Shown one piece after another: positions 11,826 through 23,189 of a DNA stretch of 64,000 bases; position 1 is the stretch's first letter, and the number at the start of each line of letters is the position of its first letter. Under the pieces are notes generated by a model. The model was not told the DNA's origin. It saw nothing but the letters and a program-made list of their open reading frames with translations, and ran no database searches. This DNA is from Amaurobius ferox. Lineage: Eukaryota; Arthropoda; Arachnida; Araneae; Amaurobiidae. The stretch covers positions 123,891,731-123,955,730 of the forward strand of contig OX578142.1 in assembly GCA_951213105.1 (NCBI GenBank), in the 5' to 3' direction. The translations under genes and the position numbers were made by a program.

Positions 11826-14788
11826 TATTTTCGTAGCTAAGTGCCATATTTTGTTAAACAAAATAAAACTTGTTATAAATGTTGTAATTACTTTTTACTT
11901 TTCGTTTTTGACAAAACTAAATACTAGTCATATAAAGAGTTCCCTGTTTGGTAGTTTGATTTGTACCAAATAGTCGTTTTCCTAACACATGAAAAATTGT
12001 TTTTATATTCTGATGGAAAACATACTCCAAATTTCAGTGTCGTTTATTTTTTTTTCGATTCGACAATTATTTATTTAAAAAAATATACTTTGTAATATAT
12101 TTTATATCATTATTGTTATTAGCATATCTTGCATAATATCCTTAATTCTTATTACCGTTTAATATTAGACGAAACGGAGGATTCTAAAACTTGAAATTTG
12201 AATGAATCTCGGAGAATGATGACACTCAACTTTTCCTTCGAGTAGACATCAATAAATCGGAAAGTATGACATCAACGCTGCAGTCTTAAGTATCTAAAAT
12301 AGAATCCTTAATTAGTTGCTATGATTTAATTCTGCGCATAATAATTGGGACGAGAACAACTTGAGAGGAAATAAATAAAATAATATTTCTATCGTCGCTG
12401 ATATTTGAGTTTTAGAAAATTTACGGAATTTCTGTAGAAATTAAAAAGTATTCAAAATTTCACTTATAGTTATTCTCATTAAAATGCAACTTCATGTTAA
12501 GCGAAATGCATGAACTTTTTACATAAATTTCGTTCCTTTAGTACTTGACACGGCTATATTTTAACTTTTTTGGACACAAATTAATTTTGTAAAAGTGTAA
12601 CCACAATTCTTGTCGATTTAAGAAAATATCACTATGGAAGCTTTAATTCTTGTACAAAATTAGCTTCTTCTATGACAGATTTTGACATCCATAGACTGTT
12701 TTGTAATAATAAAATAGGAAATATGCAAAGTTATATAAAACATAGATAATAAATACAGTGTAATATGTACAGAATGTGGTTTTGCACCCAAGTAATAAAT
12801 AAATAGATCAGAACGTAAAATGTTGCGGCAATTTAAATATAAAAAAACACACAATCATTTCGAGAGCAACTTATAGGTTGTCTTTACGTGTTGTCTTTTG
12901 TATGTAATAAGCACATTATAAGTCGCCGTCATGCTTATTACGTTCTAGCGATTATTTAAATTTTAAATACAGGACATAGTGCCACCATTACATAGTGCCA
13001 CCTATTGTGACACATAAAAATAAATAGAAAGCAAACCAAAAAGTAGATGAAATAAACGGGAAAACTAGAACAATAAAGTCAAAAATAATGGACGCATAAA
13101 AAGAGAGCTAAGACAGAGAAAAATAAAATATGATGAAGCCCATAAGTGGGAAAATTGGTGACATATCATTAATTAAATTATTGGTATTTTTATTCATCTG
13201 AAAACTCTGAATGAAGTCTAGGTCAAAACAGATGAATGCTTTTCAATAATAGAAGCATATAAAAAATTAAATCAATAGCTTGTCATCCAAACAGTGATGT
13301 GCTATAAAAGATACTAATTTTTCAATTATTAATATAATTTTGATGTTATTTCCGATGTTTTAAAGCACATTAATTTGAATTATGTACAATGCCCAACACT
13401 GTCAAGAAATTTGATAAATGTTCCAAAAATTAAAATTCTCAATTGGTATTTTAAGTGAAGAAAAAATAATTTTATTGATAAGAGAGAAAATAATTTTGAA
13501 ATCAGACATTTTAGGAATACTAGCAATTGTGATATAACATTTGTATAGAATATAAGAGAATAGATATTGTTAAATGTTTTAACTTGGGTATGTTTGCTTT
13601 GCCTTAAAAACTTTTGTAAAAGCACAATAAACAATTTTAGGGAGAACCTACGATTTGAGGCAACAGCTTTTATGTCAAGCAAAGTCTTATAAAATTCGAT
13701 AGTCAAGCAAAGACTTTAATAAATCTTATAAAGTATGATTGATTTAACGAATTCCATGTGGCTATTTAAAACTTAAGAAAGTAAAGAATTTGGCATAACT
13801 TCCTTGTTCAGAAAATACTCTTTATGCTTCATATACTCTCTGTACTTATACTGTCTGTACCTTTGAAGTAACTAAATAGCAATTATGCCTATTAGAAATG
13901 TGAAATTTTAATGACAAGATTGGACATGAAAGAAAATTAATTATTAAATTAATTAAGTATATTTTTCTTTTATATCGTAACTTACTTGCTCTTTTAGAAT
14001 ACCTTTGCATCATTAATAATTATAGCTACTGTATATAATTTAGTTTTTATCGAAAATATCACAAATGTTGAATATTAATTTAAGTATTACACTTAACGAA
14101 TACCCACAAACGAAAAAGTAATGAAAATAAATATTCAAAGTCTTAAATAATAACTATTCAAAATGATATGAAAATAAATAAAAAGCAACTAAAAACATAG
14201 TTATTTTATATGAAAATAAAATAAAGTGTAACTCTGAAAAATACAATCCAAATTTTATCATACATAAGAACATTAAAATATATTCAGAATGAAGATTATT
14301 AAGCATAATATTTTTAAACTAAATCTGACAAAGCTTAAAAGTATGAAAAATGGCAAAAATGGTCATATTTTTTTCATACTAATTTACTCAAAGCATGCTA
14401 ACTTCTCCAGCGAACAAAAACTTCATTAAAAGAACTGAAAATTTGTGGTCATTAAGCTCTCTCCACTTCCTTTTCTGCTGCGAGAAATGAGCTTCGCGTT
14501 GCAGGGAATTAAGACACTGAAACTTGCTTGATCTCTTCACAAATAGAAGCTGAATATATGCGGGCCCATTTTCTATACTCGAGCAGATACTAGATTTATC
14601 TTTCTCTTATTATTTTGGAACACAATTCTTCTACAAAGTAGTTTCTTGGTATGGTTAAAAGTTCTTTCTGTTCAAAATTTTACTCGCTATTTTCCTTTTA
14701 ACGGTGTCAACTTCGTATGTAATGCTTAGTATATAATGCAATATAGGTAGCAATATAGGTATGCAATACGTATATAATGCAATATAGG
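11826..14788. other. AT-rich DNA without recognisable genes
   Basis: Frames such as 13380-13706 (minus, 108 codons) are dominated by Leu, Phe and Lys, as expected from AT-rich DNA, and show no domain. A short repeat CATAGTGCCACC occurs twice near 12975-13005. Nothing else is supported. Confidence 0.45.
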
Positions 14789-14838
14789 ATGCGTTCATTT
14801 ACAATAAGTTTAATAACTATTATTGTAAATGAACGCAT
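14789..14838. repeat. Perfect 18-bp hairpin
   Basis: ATGCGTTCATTTACAATA (14789-14806) is exactly complementary to 14821-14838, with a 14-nt spacer. Such a perfect stem in otherwise diverged AT-rich DNA suggests a recent template-switch event rather than an old structure. Confidence 0.85.
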
Positions 14839-15817
14839 AAACAAAAGTCATATTGTTTAAAAGATTTACTTTAAAATTAGAGTAGTATTTGAAAAAGAAA
14901 AAGAATACATAATACCGAATAGAACTTCACAAGTCATTATATTACTTTATTAGAAAATATAGATATAGGTTTCATTATATCTTGTTTGTGACGAAAACAA
15001 TAATATATATATATATATATACAAACATATATATATATATATACACAAACATATATATATATCTATTGTGTACGTTGGGTGATCGAATTCTTTGATACAT
15101 GTTGTAGTTATTTAGACATGTGTATCCAAATAACAAAGCAAAACACAAATTAAGTAAAAAAAATAATTTCACTATACAAGTTGCAAAATATAATTTGTAA
15201 TTCAAAATTCCATAGAACAGTAGTGATTTATAGAAAGAGATAAAGATTTGCATATTAGGTCGTGTTTAAAAGTAAAAGGTAACCGGTACTTAGTATCCCT
15301 TAACGTGATCTTTGTCTATCACGAATAATAATATTTAGATTCCCCATTATAATATACCAATGGTGTGAATCTACGTAATATTTGTATTTTTTTAAATAAC
15401 AATGACGTAAAGACTCTTTATATAATTCCTAATTTTATTAATGTCTATTGATTTGGCTATTTAATTAAAAATGTAAATGTAATGTCCTAGTGTTTTATCA
15501 TATTTAAATGCTACTTTAGAATTCACATTTTTAACTGGAAAGAAAATATATACCGATTTGAATATATTATTAATCTTTACTAATCCCGTCATTAATAATT
15601 TAAAGTTCAGAGTACAACATTCATTAATTTTAGTTCTTTTTTAATAATAGTCAATTAAATGTATGTCAGTAACATATAAATAAATTTTAAAGAAAACCAA
15701 AAACCACAAAACCCACAAAATATATTTATTTTATATCTCTAAACATAAGACCAAGAGCAAAATCGTTGGCCTAATATAGAATCAAGAATCTTAAACAGCA
15801 TATTATAAACAGCCCAA
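14839..15817. other. AT-rich DNA with a short (TA)n
   Basis: Short (TA)n tracts interrupted by ACAAAC occur at 15001-15062. The rest shows no gene or element that I can support. Confidence 0.45.
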
Positions 15818-15870
15818 AGTCGAATTGAATAGTCTAGAGCTAAGATTTAGGTATAGGCATGATTTTGATG

Positions 15871-15873
<3 letters not shown>

Positions 15874-15962
<89 letters not shown>
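15874..15962. repeat. (TA)n microsatellite
   Basis: An almost pure TA tract lies between the first copy of the 45-bp block and the PLE-associated relic. Confidence 0.97.
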
Positions 15963-15964
<2 letters not shown>

Positions 15965-16105
15965 CATAGTAAACATATTAAAATAAAATTATTTCACAGT
16001 TATCCAATTTTTCTCCAGAAGTTGGCGCAATGCAGCACATTCTCCTAAAGTAACATACAAGATTCATATGAAAAAGAGGGGAAATGTCCAAATGCAAGGC
16101 ATAAA

Positions 16106-16180
16106 ATGGTAGAGGGGGATGGCGACCCCTCTTTCCCGTTTAAACGACTGCTTTTATGCCCGGGCAACACTCACGGTACC
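16106..16180 (-). other. tRNA-like module, copy 1
   Basis: The minus strand shows GGTACCGTGAGTGTTGCCC, a short middle part, and then a hairpin AGAGGGG-TCGCCATC-CCCCTCT resembling a T arm, ending ACCAT. The layout resembles a tRNA with A and B box positions, but the B box is degenerate (GGGGTCGCCATCC). It is not a functional tRNA. Copies 2 and 3 have different stem bases that still pair. Confidence 0.5.
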
Positions 16181-16268
16181 AATGCCATGCAGAAGCCATA
16201 CTTCCGTAAATATGTCAAATCAAAAAGTCGAATTGAATAGTATAGTCTAGAGCTAAGATTTAGGTATA

Positions 16269-16594
<326 letters not shown>

Positions 16595-16597
<3 letters not shown>

Positions 16598-17544
16598 GGT
16601 GTCCCAAAAACATTGACCTCTTTTTTTATTCCTAAAATATTGATATTAGACATATATAATAAATTACAAAGTTGCTTAAAAAAGGTACAGAATTTTGAGA
16701 AATCGATTAAATTTTTCAAGAGAATTATTTTATAAGAAATACAAAATTTAAAGTTTTATACGTACAAAATATACGTATTTATACGTTTTTGTACGTAGTC
16801 CCCCGTACAAAAACATTTGAGTAAGATATGCCCCATATACTAATAAGATGATGTACTTCAGCATTTTATCATAAAAAGTCCCAGAGATATGAGAAGACAA
16901 AAATGCTAACACAAACCACTTTTCGATGCATCGACATGGGTTCTCAGAGGGAAAAAACCATGTCGGCAGATCACGTTTCAAGGGCCATACACAAATTACA
17001 AAAGAAAGCAATGATTACATAAATAAATAATAATTTTGTTATTTATTGGTACAAAATATATTTGTTATTTATTGGTATCTACACTGTGTAGAAAAATAAC
17101 ACAAATAATTTACCCAAAGATTACAAAGCTTGTTCAAAATGTTTTCCATCCATTCCAAAAATCCATTAAATATAAGAGGCAGATATTATTTGCCTATGAT
17201 ACATTTCTGCGTTGCATCATTTGCACTCTTGCTGTAAATATTTACATTTTAATTTGTGATTAATCCCTCACCAACTTTGTTTAAATACATATCTGGGATT
17301 TTTTATGAAAAAATACTGAAATTTTGTACATCACATTATTCGTGTATGGGGTACATTTTACTCATTGGAAATGTTTTTGTATAGGGCCGTATAAAAATGT
17401 AAATTTTGTATTTCTTCAAATTTAATTCCCTGAAAATTTTTATAGATTTCATAATATTTTGTACTCAACTTTGTAATTTATTATATATGTCTATAAGCTC
17501 AATATTTAAGGAATAAAAGCCAAAGTCAGCGCTTTTAAGACACC

Positions 17545-17547
<3 letters not shown>
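16595..17547. mobile_element. Mariner-type MITE, long TIRs (family F)
   Basis: The ends are CAGGGTGTCCCAAAAACATT and, on the other side, CAGGGTGTCTTAAAAG, and the arms remain complementary for well over 100 bp (for example ATATATAATAAATTACAAAG in both arms). The element lies between two (TA)n tracts, consistent with TA targeting. No transposase frame remains. A related copy occupies the right part of 32221-33948. Confidence 0.85.

Positions 17548-17548
<1 letters not shown>

Positions 17549-17613
<65 letters not shown>
17549..17613. repeat. (TA)n microsatellite
   Basis: A pure TA tract between the MITE end and a PLE relic. Confidence 0.97.
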
Positions 17614-17614
<1 letters not shown>

Positions 17615-17781
17615 TATAAAAGCCTGTAAACAAATTCAAAAAGAATTCCTATGCATATCCACCAAAAACAAAGGCACTACTCAGGAAAAGGCGCCAAGCC
17701 GCTCTATACTCCGAAGCAGAATGTAATCCAAGAAAAAGAAGATTTAAAGGAACTTGGGATAACCAAATGCTTTGCATTTAA

Positions 17782-17854
17782 TGGTTGGGGAGGATTGCGA
17801 CTCCCCCTCCCGTTTAAAGCTGCGTTTCCAGCCTAGGCAAACGCTCACGGTACC
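17782..17854 (-). other. tRNA-like module, copy 2
   Basis: The minus strand reads GGTACCGTGAGCGTTTGCC then TAGGCTGGAAACGC. This gives a possible D arm (GCGTTT/AAACGC) and an A-box-like TTGCCTAGGCTGG. It then forms a T-arm-like hairpin GGGGAG-TCGCAATC-CTCCCC and ends AACCATT. Of the three copies, this one most resembles a tRNA. Confidence 0.55.
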
Positions 17855-18025
17855 AATGCAAAGCAAAGGTTGGTCCCCAATGCGTGCTAATACGAAGGCA
17901 CCCGGACACGGAAGAACAAGACAACCAAACAGAAGGAAACTGGACCAAAAGTGATTCCTGCCCAACTCGCTATCATATATATGTTCGATTTACGCATGCG
18001 TGCTTTCTTAGCAGTCACGCATAAA

Positions 18026-18373
18026 CTGGATTATCCAGTCAAATTCCGGCCGGTGACAGTGGGATGTGGATCCTATTTGACAATTGCAAATGAAAAACTT
18101 TTAATTATACTTAAAAATGTTCTGATTATACTCAAGAAACAAGGAACAGTAATGATAAATAATAGTTACGATGTCATCAACCGACTTCCATTTTATAACA
18201 AGGATATACGTTTCAAAAGTTACGATTTCCGTGATTTATTCAACAACATCAATCTGGAAAATCTATATGAAATTTTGAAGGAACTACATGAAATATATGA
18301 CTTAAAAGAGCATATTACCTTCAGAAAATACAAGGACTTGATTCGCATTGTGTTATTTGAAAATATCTTATAA
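18026..18373 (+). pseudogene. PLE reverse transcriptase fragment
   Basis: The translation starting LDYPVKFRPVTVGCGSYLTI aligns by eye with the same region of the PLE at 24850-25150 (SFRTVTCGHNTFTT). It contains SYDFRDLFNNI, the PLE/telomerase-like motif with the first catalytic Asp. The frame stops at 18371-18373, well before the palm motifs GxPQG and YxDD, so the C-terminal half is missing. The sequence is clearly a different lineage from the 23-26 kb element. Confidence 0.75.
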
Positions 18374-18729
18374 ATGTATAAAATACTAATGTATAAAATA
18401 CTAATAATGACTGAAAATTTATAAAATACTAATAATAAAAACTTCCAAGTTAAAGTTTATTTGAAGGATTTAGAATGTAAAATTACAAAGTTTCATCTTA
18501 GCGCTCTTCGACGTATAGTCGTCCTTTTTCAGAGGCATGTAACATGTGTACAGTACAGTAGAGCGTGTAAATATAGCCAACTCCCGGGTAAAATATGCAT
18601 AATAACAAAATCCAATCGCCGAAAACAAATTTCAGTTTATGAAAAGTAGTACAATTCAAATGTAAAGTCCAAAAATCAATTTTAAGATACCAAAAGCCAT
18701 GCAGTAAAACAGTTTTAAAAAACAATAAA
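18374..18729. other. Spacer with possible ribozyme-like motif
   Basis: A short duplication of ATGTATAAAATACTAAT follows the PLE fragment. The minus strand at 18505-18532 reads CTGAAAAAGGACGAC then TATACGTCGAAGAG, that is, a CTGA, a GACG/CGTC stem and a GAA. This resembles the core of the hammerhead-like hairpins found in many PLE ends. It may be the end of the relic to the left. Confidence 0.4.
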
Positions 18730-18731
18730 TA

Positions 18732-20252
18732 TTTAAATACACTACCCGACACAGAAAATGCAACAGCATGAAAGAGCTAATAGAGTGTGATGATAAAAGA
18801 CACACAAACAGAGATGGTATTTATAAATAAATTCCAGATGAAAAATGCAATACCGTAATGACATAGACAAGATGATCAGTTCGCAATAGGACCTCCTCTT
18901 GCGGCGATACAAGCAGCAACTCTTCGAGGACCAGATGTAATGAGCATGCGGATAGTTTACTGAAGGATGGCTGACCATATGCTTCAACCATCCTCCGCAG
19001 TTCGTCCTCTGTCTGAGGCGGGGGTAGGGCAGTCAAACGACGGCCAATCACGTCCCATATATGTCGACGGGTGAGACAGCGGAGGCGAAGAAAGAACCTG
19101 GATACCTTGCAATGCTTATCTGCTGATGGTTGCCATGAGCGGTCGCGCGTTATCTTGATAGAAAACAGCATTTTGCAACTGCTGAAAGTAAGGCAATGTA
19201 ACCTGTAGTAGCACCTCATCCACATAATGTCGAGGAGGATTAGATCTGTTTCCACGTCGCCTCCAGACTCTCACAAGGAGGCTGCCATTTGGCAAACAGA
19301 ACCGAGACTCGTCACTGAATACTACCCTGTCCCATTCAGTCGTCCAAGAGGCTCGGGCCTGACACCATTGCAATCTCTCCCATCGATGCATTGTTGTCAA
19401 TGGCAGTCTTCGTAAAGGATGGTTTGAGTGCACGCCGCTTTCGGTCAATCGTCGAGAAACTTTTGTTGCTCATATTGGAATATCCAATATACCCTGCAAA
19501 TTCTGCAGAATGTCGACAATCATTCAGAAGAATATCGTTTGTGGCGCCGCCACAGCATGCCTTCGAATGCGTCGATCCACCATTGCAATCTCTCACATCG
19601 ATGCATTGTTGTCAATGGCAGTCTTCGTAAAGGACGGTTTGAGTGCAAGACGATTTCAGCTAATCATCGAGAAACTGTTCTCCCTGATATTGGAACATCC
19701 AATGTACCCTGCAAATTCTGCAGAATGTCGACAGTCGTCGTTTGTTGGTCCGCCAAAGCATGCCTTTGAATGCGTCGCTCAACGAATGCTGACGTACGTC
19801 TGGATGGACCTGTACCACTACGACGATTCACATGCCCTTCTTGAATGCATCTTCCCCATATCCTTTGCACAGTGAACGCATCTACACGTGTGTCAGCGGC
19901 GATACACCGGTACGACCACCCAGCCATAAGTAGGCCAAAAATGTATCCCCTCGCATGCTAAACTAAATCCTAAAATGGACTACGGAGTCGTCGGCCAGGC
20001 ATCTTTTCAATAACATGTGTCTTCTGAAATGAAAAACTGTTCGGATAACGGGTTACCGTAGGCGACAGACAGTACCAACTGTTGGCTCATCTACCATTTC
20101 CATCCTTTTTTCCCCTATCTCTAATCACGTGACCCACTAGCATTTCAGATCATTTGCATACATCGGTCAGCTGCGTTCATCTCGCAATTTACATAATTAC
20201 ACGGCCAAAGCTTCACGGTGTTGAATTTTCTATGTCGTGTAGTGTATTTAAA
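18732..20252 (-). mobile_element. Tc1-type transposon, 1.52 kb
   Basis: The inverted ends read TTTAAATACACTACCCGACA on the left and TTTAAATACACTACACGACA on the right. TA is duplicated at 18730-18731 and 20253-20254. Length and coding direction are normal for Tc1 elements, apart from an internal duplication of about 210 bp. Confidence 0.9.
18876..20002 (-). pseudogene. Tc1-type DDE transposase with internal duplication
   Basis: The start MPGRRLRSPF is at 20002, and the end VAACIAARGGPIAN precedes a TGA at 18876-18878. The order is a helix-turn-helix region (AGWSYRCIAADTRVDAFTVQ), then VVFSDESRFCL with the first catalytic Asp, FYQDNARPLMATIS with the second, and HIWDVIGRRLTALPPP near the third. 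In-frame stops and frameshifts occur throughout, for example two stops just after the start. Positions 19371-19585 and 19586-19795 are diverged direct copies of the same segment, so part of the N-terminal half is present twice. Confidence 0.88.
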
Positions 20253-20254
20253 TA

Positions 20255-21093
20255 CACTGATAGTGGTTTTACTTTCATGACATCGAGATTAAGACGCCAG
20301 GCAAAACTAAATATCTGAACAGAGTTAAAATTGTAAATAAAATTTCGATAGAGATAAATAAACAAGGATTCATAAAACAAAATGTTTCATGTTACAACGC
20401 GTTAAAATAAACGTAATCCCCAAGAGAGGAACAAAATGCTTATTATAATAATAAACATTGTCCCAATCGTTGAATAAACATTGACAAATGATCCCTGTCG
20501 AATAAACATTGTCCTAATATAATATTTATTATATTTTATACCATAATAGTGAAGAAAATACTTTTGTTACAAAATCTAAACCTCAGCTGCAGTGGCAATA
20601 TATAAAATGCCCATCGAATTTCACGGCCTCGCGCAGTAAAAGTTGTATTTTCAAAGAACCATTATTTAAGCAGCGCAAGGGATATTGGGGTCGGGTTTCT
20701 TCAAATACTCCCAAAGACCTGCGGGTTCGTTTTCTAAGGACGAACAAACAAGAATTCCTCGCACAATACCTTTTGTTTGCATCTGCCCAACCACTATAAA
20801 AGTTTTATTACAATATGTTCCAATTGCAATATATTATGATTGCAGATAAGTTTCTATAATTCAATGGTTGTAAAAAATAAATACATAAAGTTATAATTAC
20901 GTTTTACGCATGTTTTAAACATTTAAAAGAAACATTGTCGAAATTTTATCGTTTTCATTTGACTACGATTTAAAAGGGCTACTTGTGATTGGAAGGAAGG
21001 TTAGAAACCTGCAACAGGTACCTTAGACATGATAGTACAGCTCCCGTTCAACAAAAATTTAACCATTTGCAAACCGTTTAGACATTTCACAAC
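20255..21093. other. Anonymous AT-rich DNA
   Basis: An imperfect ATTGTC/GAATAAACATTG duplication occurs near 20455-20515. No coding region or element is recognisable. Confidence 0.45.
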
Positions 21094-21094
21094 T

Positions 21095-21238
<144 letters not shown>

Positions 21239-21372
21239 GGTTTAAAAGGAGATTAAAAATACGAATAATGAAAAATGACATAAATCGTAAGGCGCGGTGC
21301 TGCACTTACGAGATAAGTAAAAATACAGATTTCAAAGGAATTAAAGGGAAAAGCCAACAGTTAGAATAGTAA

Positions 21373-21446
21373 ATGGCCGGGGGGGATTGAAACCCCCGCT
21401 CCCGGTTATAGCATGCTATCATGCCATGACAGCACTCCCGGAGCCG
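21373..21446 (-). other. tRNA-like module, copy 3
   Basis: The minus strand reads GGCTCCGGGAGTGCTGTCAT and, later, GAGCGGGGGTTTCAATCCCC, a T-arm-like hairpin with a T loop close to the tRNA consensus TTCRANY. It lies 3' of the PLE reverse-transcriptase tail on the same strand. It is not a canonical tRNA gene. Confidence 0.55.
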
Positions 21447-21667
21447 ATATCTTACTGAAGCTAAATTTCCGAAAGTATGTCAAGAAAAAGACATGAAATG
21501 CGAATGAGAACAAAGCAAAAACGAACAACATCCAAAGGAACGAAGTATAAGCTGAATAACCGAGGCGAATAAGTTCCGATATATAAGCATACTCCAGATC
21601 GAAAGGGTGCGTGATTATGATACATATAAGAAGGGTTACAGTTACAGTATATGGGCCATACCCTGAA

Positions 21668-22093
21668 TCATGTTCCGATATTTCCGAAATCCTTATAAAA
21701 TGCATTATTGACCTTGTTGTAGATTGCATTATAATAATGCTTCAGGAAACGCACAGGATAGTGCTGTTTGATTGTTTCCAGTATAATTTTTCGATCATTG
21801 ATGGTACGATCGCTCTTGAAGGTAAGTATCCGTTTGTTTCCATAAAAATGATTTTTAATAATATTGCGCAAAATGTTTTTGCTTAAATTAGAATTCCAAT
21901 CGATGATATGATGGATGCTGATATGGAAGGAATTTCTTTGTTCGTATAAAGCAGTAAATATTTTATCGTTATCATCATATTTGATACACAGATCCAAAAA
22001 ATTAATTTCGTCTTCTTTATCCACTACAGTTTCGATTTGTTCTAAATTGGTGGAATAGAAGCTGAAATCACAATTCATATTATTAATGTCATT

Positions 22094-22097
<4 letters not shown>
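21668..22097 (-). pseudogene. PLE reverse transcriptase, C-terminal part
   Basis: The minus-strand translation contains FYSTNLEQIETVVDKEDEI, NFLDLCIKYDDNDKIFTAL and RNSFHISIHH. These correspond in order to FYPSNLELIPNE, NFLDLNLDTLNN and YDKKDSYNF of the element at 24782-25753. It covers only the region after the catalytic YxDD. It has no stop in about 140 codons, so it is younger or less decayed than most coding here. The upstream YIYI residues are read from the (TA)n and are not part of the protein. Confidence 0.78.
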
Positions 22098-22139
<42 letters not shown>

Positions 22140-22151
22140 ATATATATATAC

Positions 22152-22186
<35 letters not shown>
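22096..22186. repeat. (TA)n microsatellite
   Basis: A TA tract with one GTGTG and one CATTA interruption, at the 5' truncation point of the PLE relic. Confidence 0.97.
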
Positions 22187-22188
<2 letters not shown>

Positions 22189-23189
22189 TGATAAAAGTTT
22201 TATATTCTGTATTATTTTGTGTTTTATATTCTGTTTTCTATAATGACTTCTATTACATCTTTTAATTGTACATTTACATTTATTATTTACTTCTGAATTC
22301 AACCATCGACTTCTTGATTTTTATATTTGCAAAAAAAATTTTTAAAAAAGGTAAAACCTGTTGTAAAGCTGCATTTGCGCTTATTACAGAGTTTATTCTC
22401 TTTTTAATTTTAATTTAATTTTATTTTAATTATTATTATCGCTAACGCATTTCTATACTTTAACTACAAGTCCATCTATGTCTTAACATGGCCCTCTATG
22501 GATATTGTTTTTATTTAGCTAATCCTTTCATTCCTTCAATTGATTGATTTTGGTATGTCTTCACATTTCGCATTTTGGAGTATTTTGGTTTGAGTTCTCT
22601 CATCACTTTTATGATTTTTTCCGCGGGTTATTGCTCTTTTTGGTAGATTTCACACTCGATTCACAAACTCGTTATATATGTGTGTGTATAGTGCTGACAT
22701 CTCTCGGCAGGCATTAAAGTTTATTGTGTTTTCTTGTGTTATTTATTTCTGTATCTTTTAGTTAACCCAGACGTCAATACCTTTTATTGCTTATTTTCAC
22801 ATTTTAATCTAGACATGTATTTCCACTATATGTGGCACTCTTTGGCCTGCAGTTGTAGGGATTCAGTCAGACACATACGTATTAATGGCTTTGTATATCT
22901 TCCATTCCGGATGATTATGACTATTTGTCCACACTTCGCTTATTTATGAATGTTTCGTATGAAAATCTCATTTAGATCTTATCTGCTACGCTTGTTTTGT
23001 TACTCTCCGAAATTTTGTTTCAATTCTTTATGGTATTAGTTATAATTTGAAATTCGAACCTGACAAAATAGTTTTTGAAGGGGGATTTTAATTAAATATA
23101 TTGGGAATTATATTAATTATATTGGAAATTTTAATTAAAATTCGTTGTGTAAATTTTATTCATTACCTAGTGTCCGGTCTATTATTATT
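22187..23189. other. Region upstream of the main PLE
   Basis: AT-rich sequence that may include the 5' untranslated part or pseudo-LTR of the PLE at 23190. I could not match it by eye to the 3' region of that element. A 71-codon frame at 22734-22949 has no motif. Confidence 0.35.

Larger units (their letters stand above)
17614..18373 (+). mobile_element. PLE relic, rearranged
   Basis: Starting at a (TA)n tract, the block holds a tRNA-like module in minus orientation (17782-17854) followed by a reverse-transcriptase fragment in plus orientation. In the related copy at 21239-22097 the module lies downstream of the reverse transcriptase on the same strand. The opposite orientations here suggest one of the inverted, composite insertions known for PLEs. 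Confidence 0.6.
21239..22097 (-). mobile_element. 5'-truncated PLE between two (TA)n tracts
   Basis: In minus orientation the order is (TA)n, the C-terminal end of a PLE reverse transcriptase, a 3' region with a tRNA-like module, and (TA)n. A 5'-truncated element inside a split microsatellite is the configuration expected from target-primed insertion of a PLE with microsatellite preference. Confidence 0.75.

Noticed and set aside
13380..13706. Minus-strand 108-codon frame
   Set aside because: Composition is dominated by Leu, Phe, Lys and Ile as expected from AT-rich DNA, and no domain is visible.
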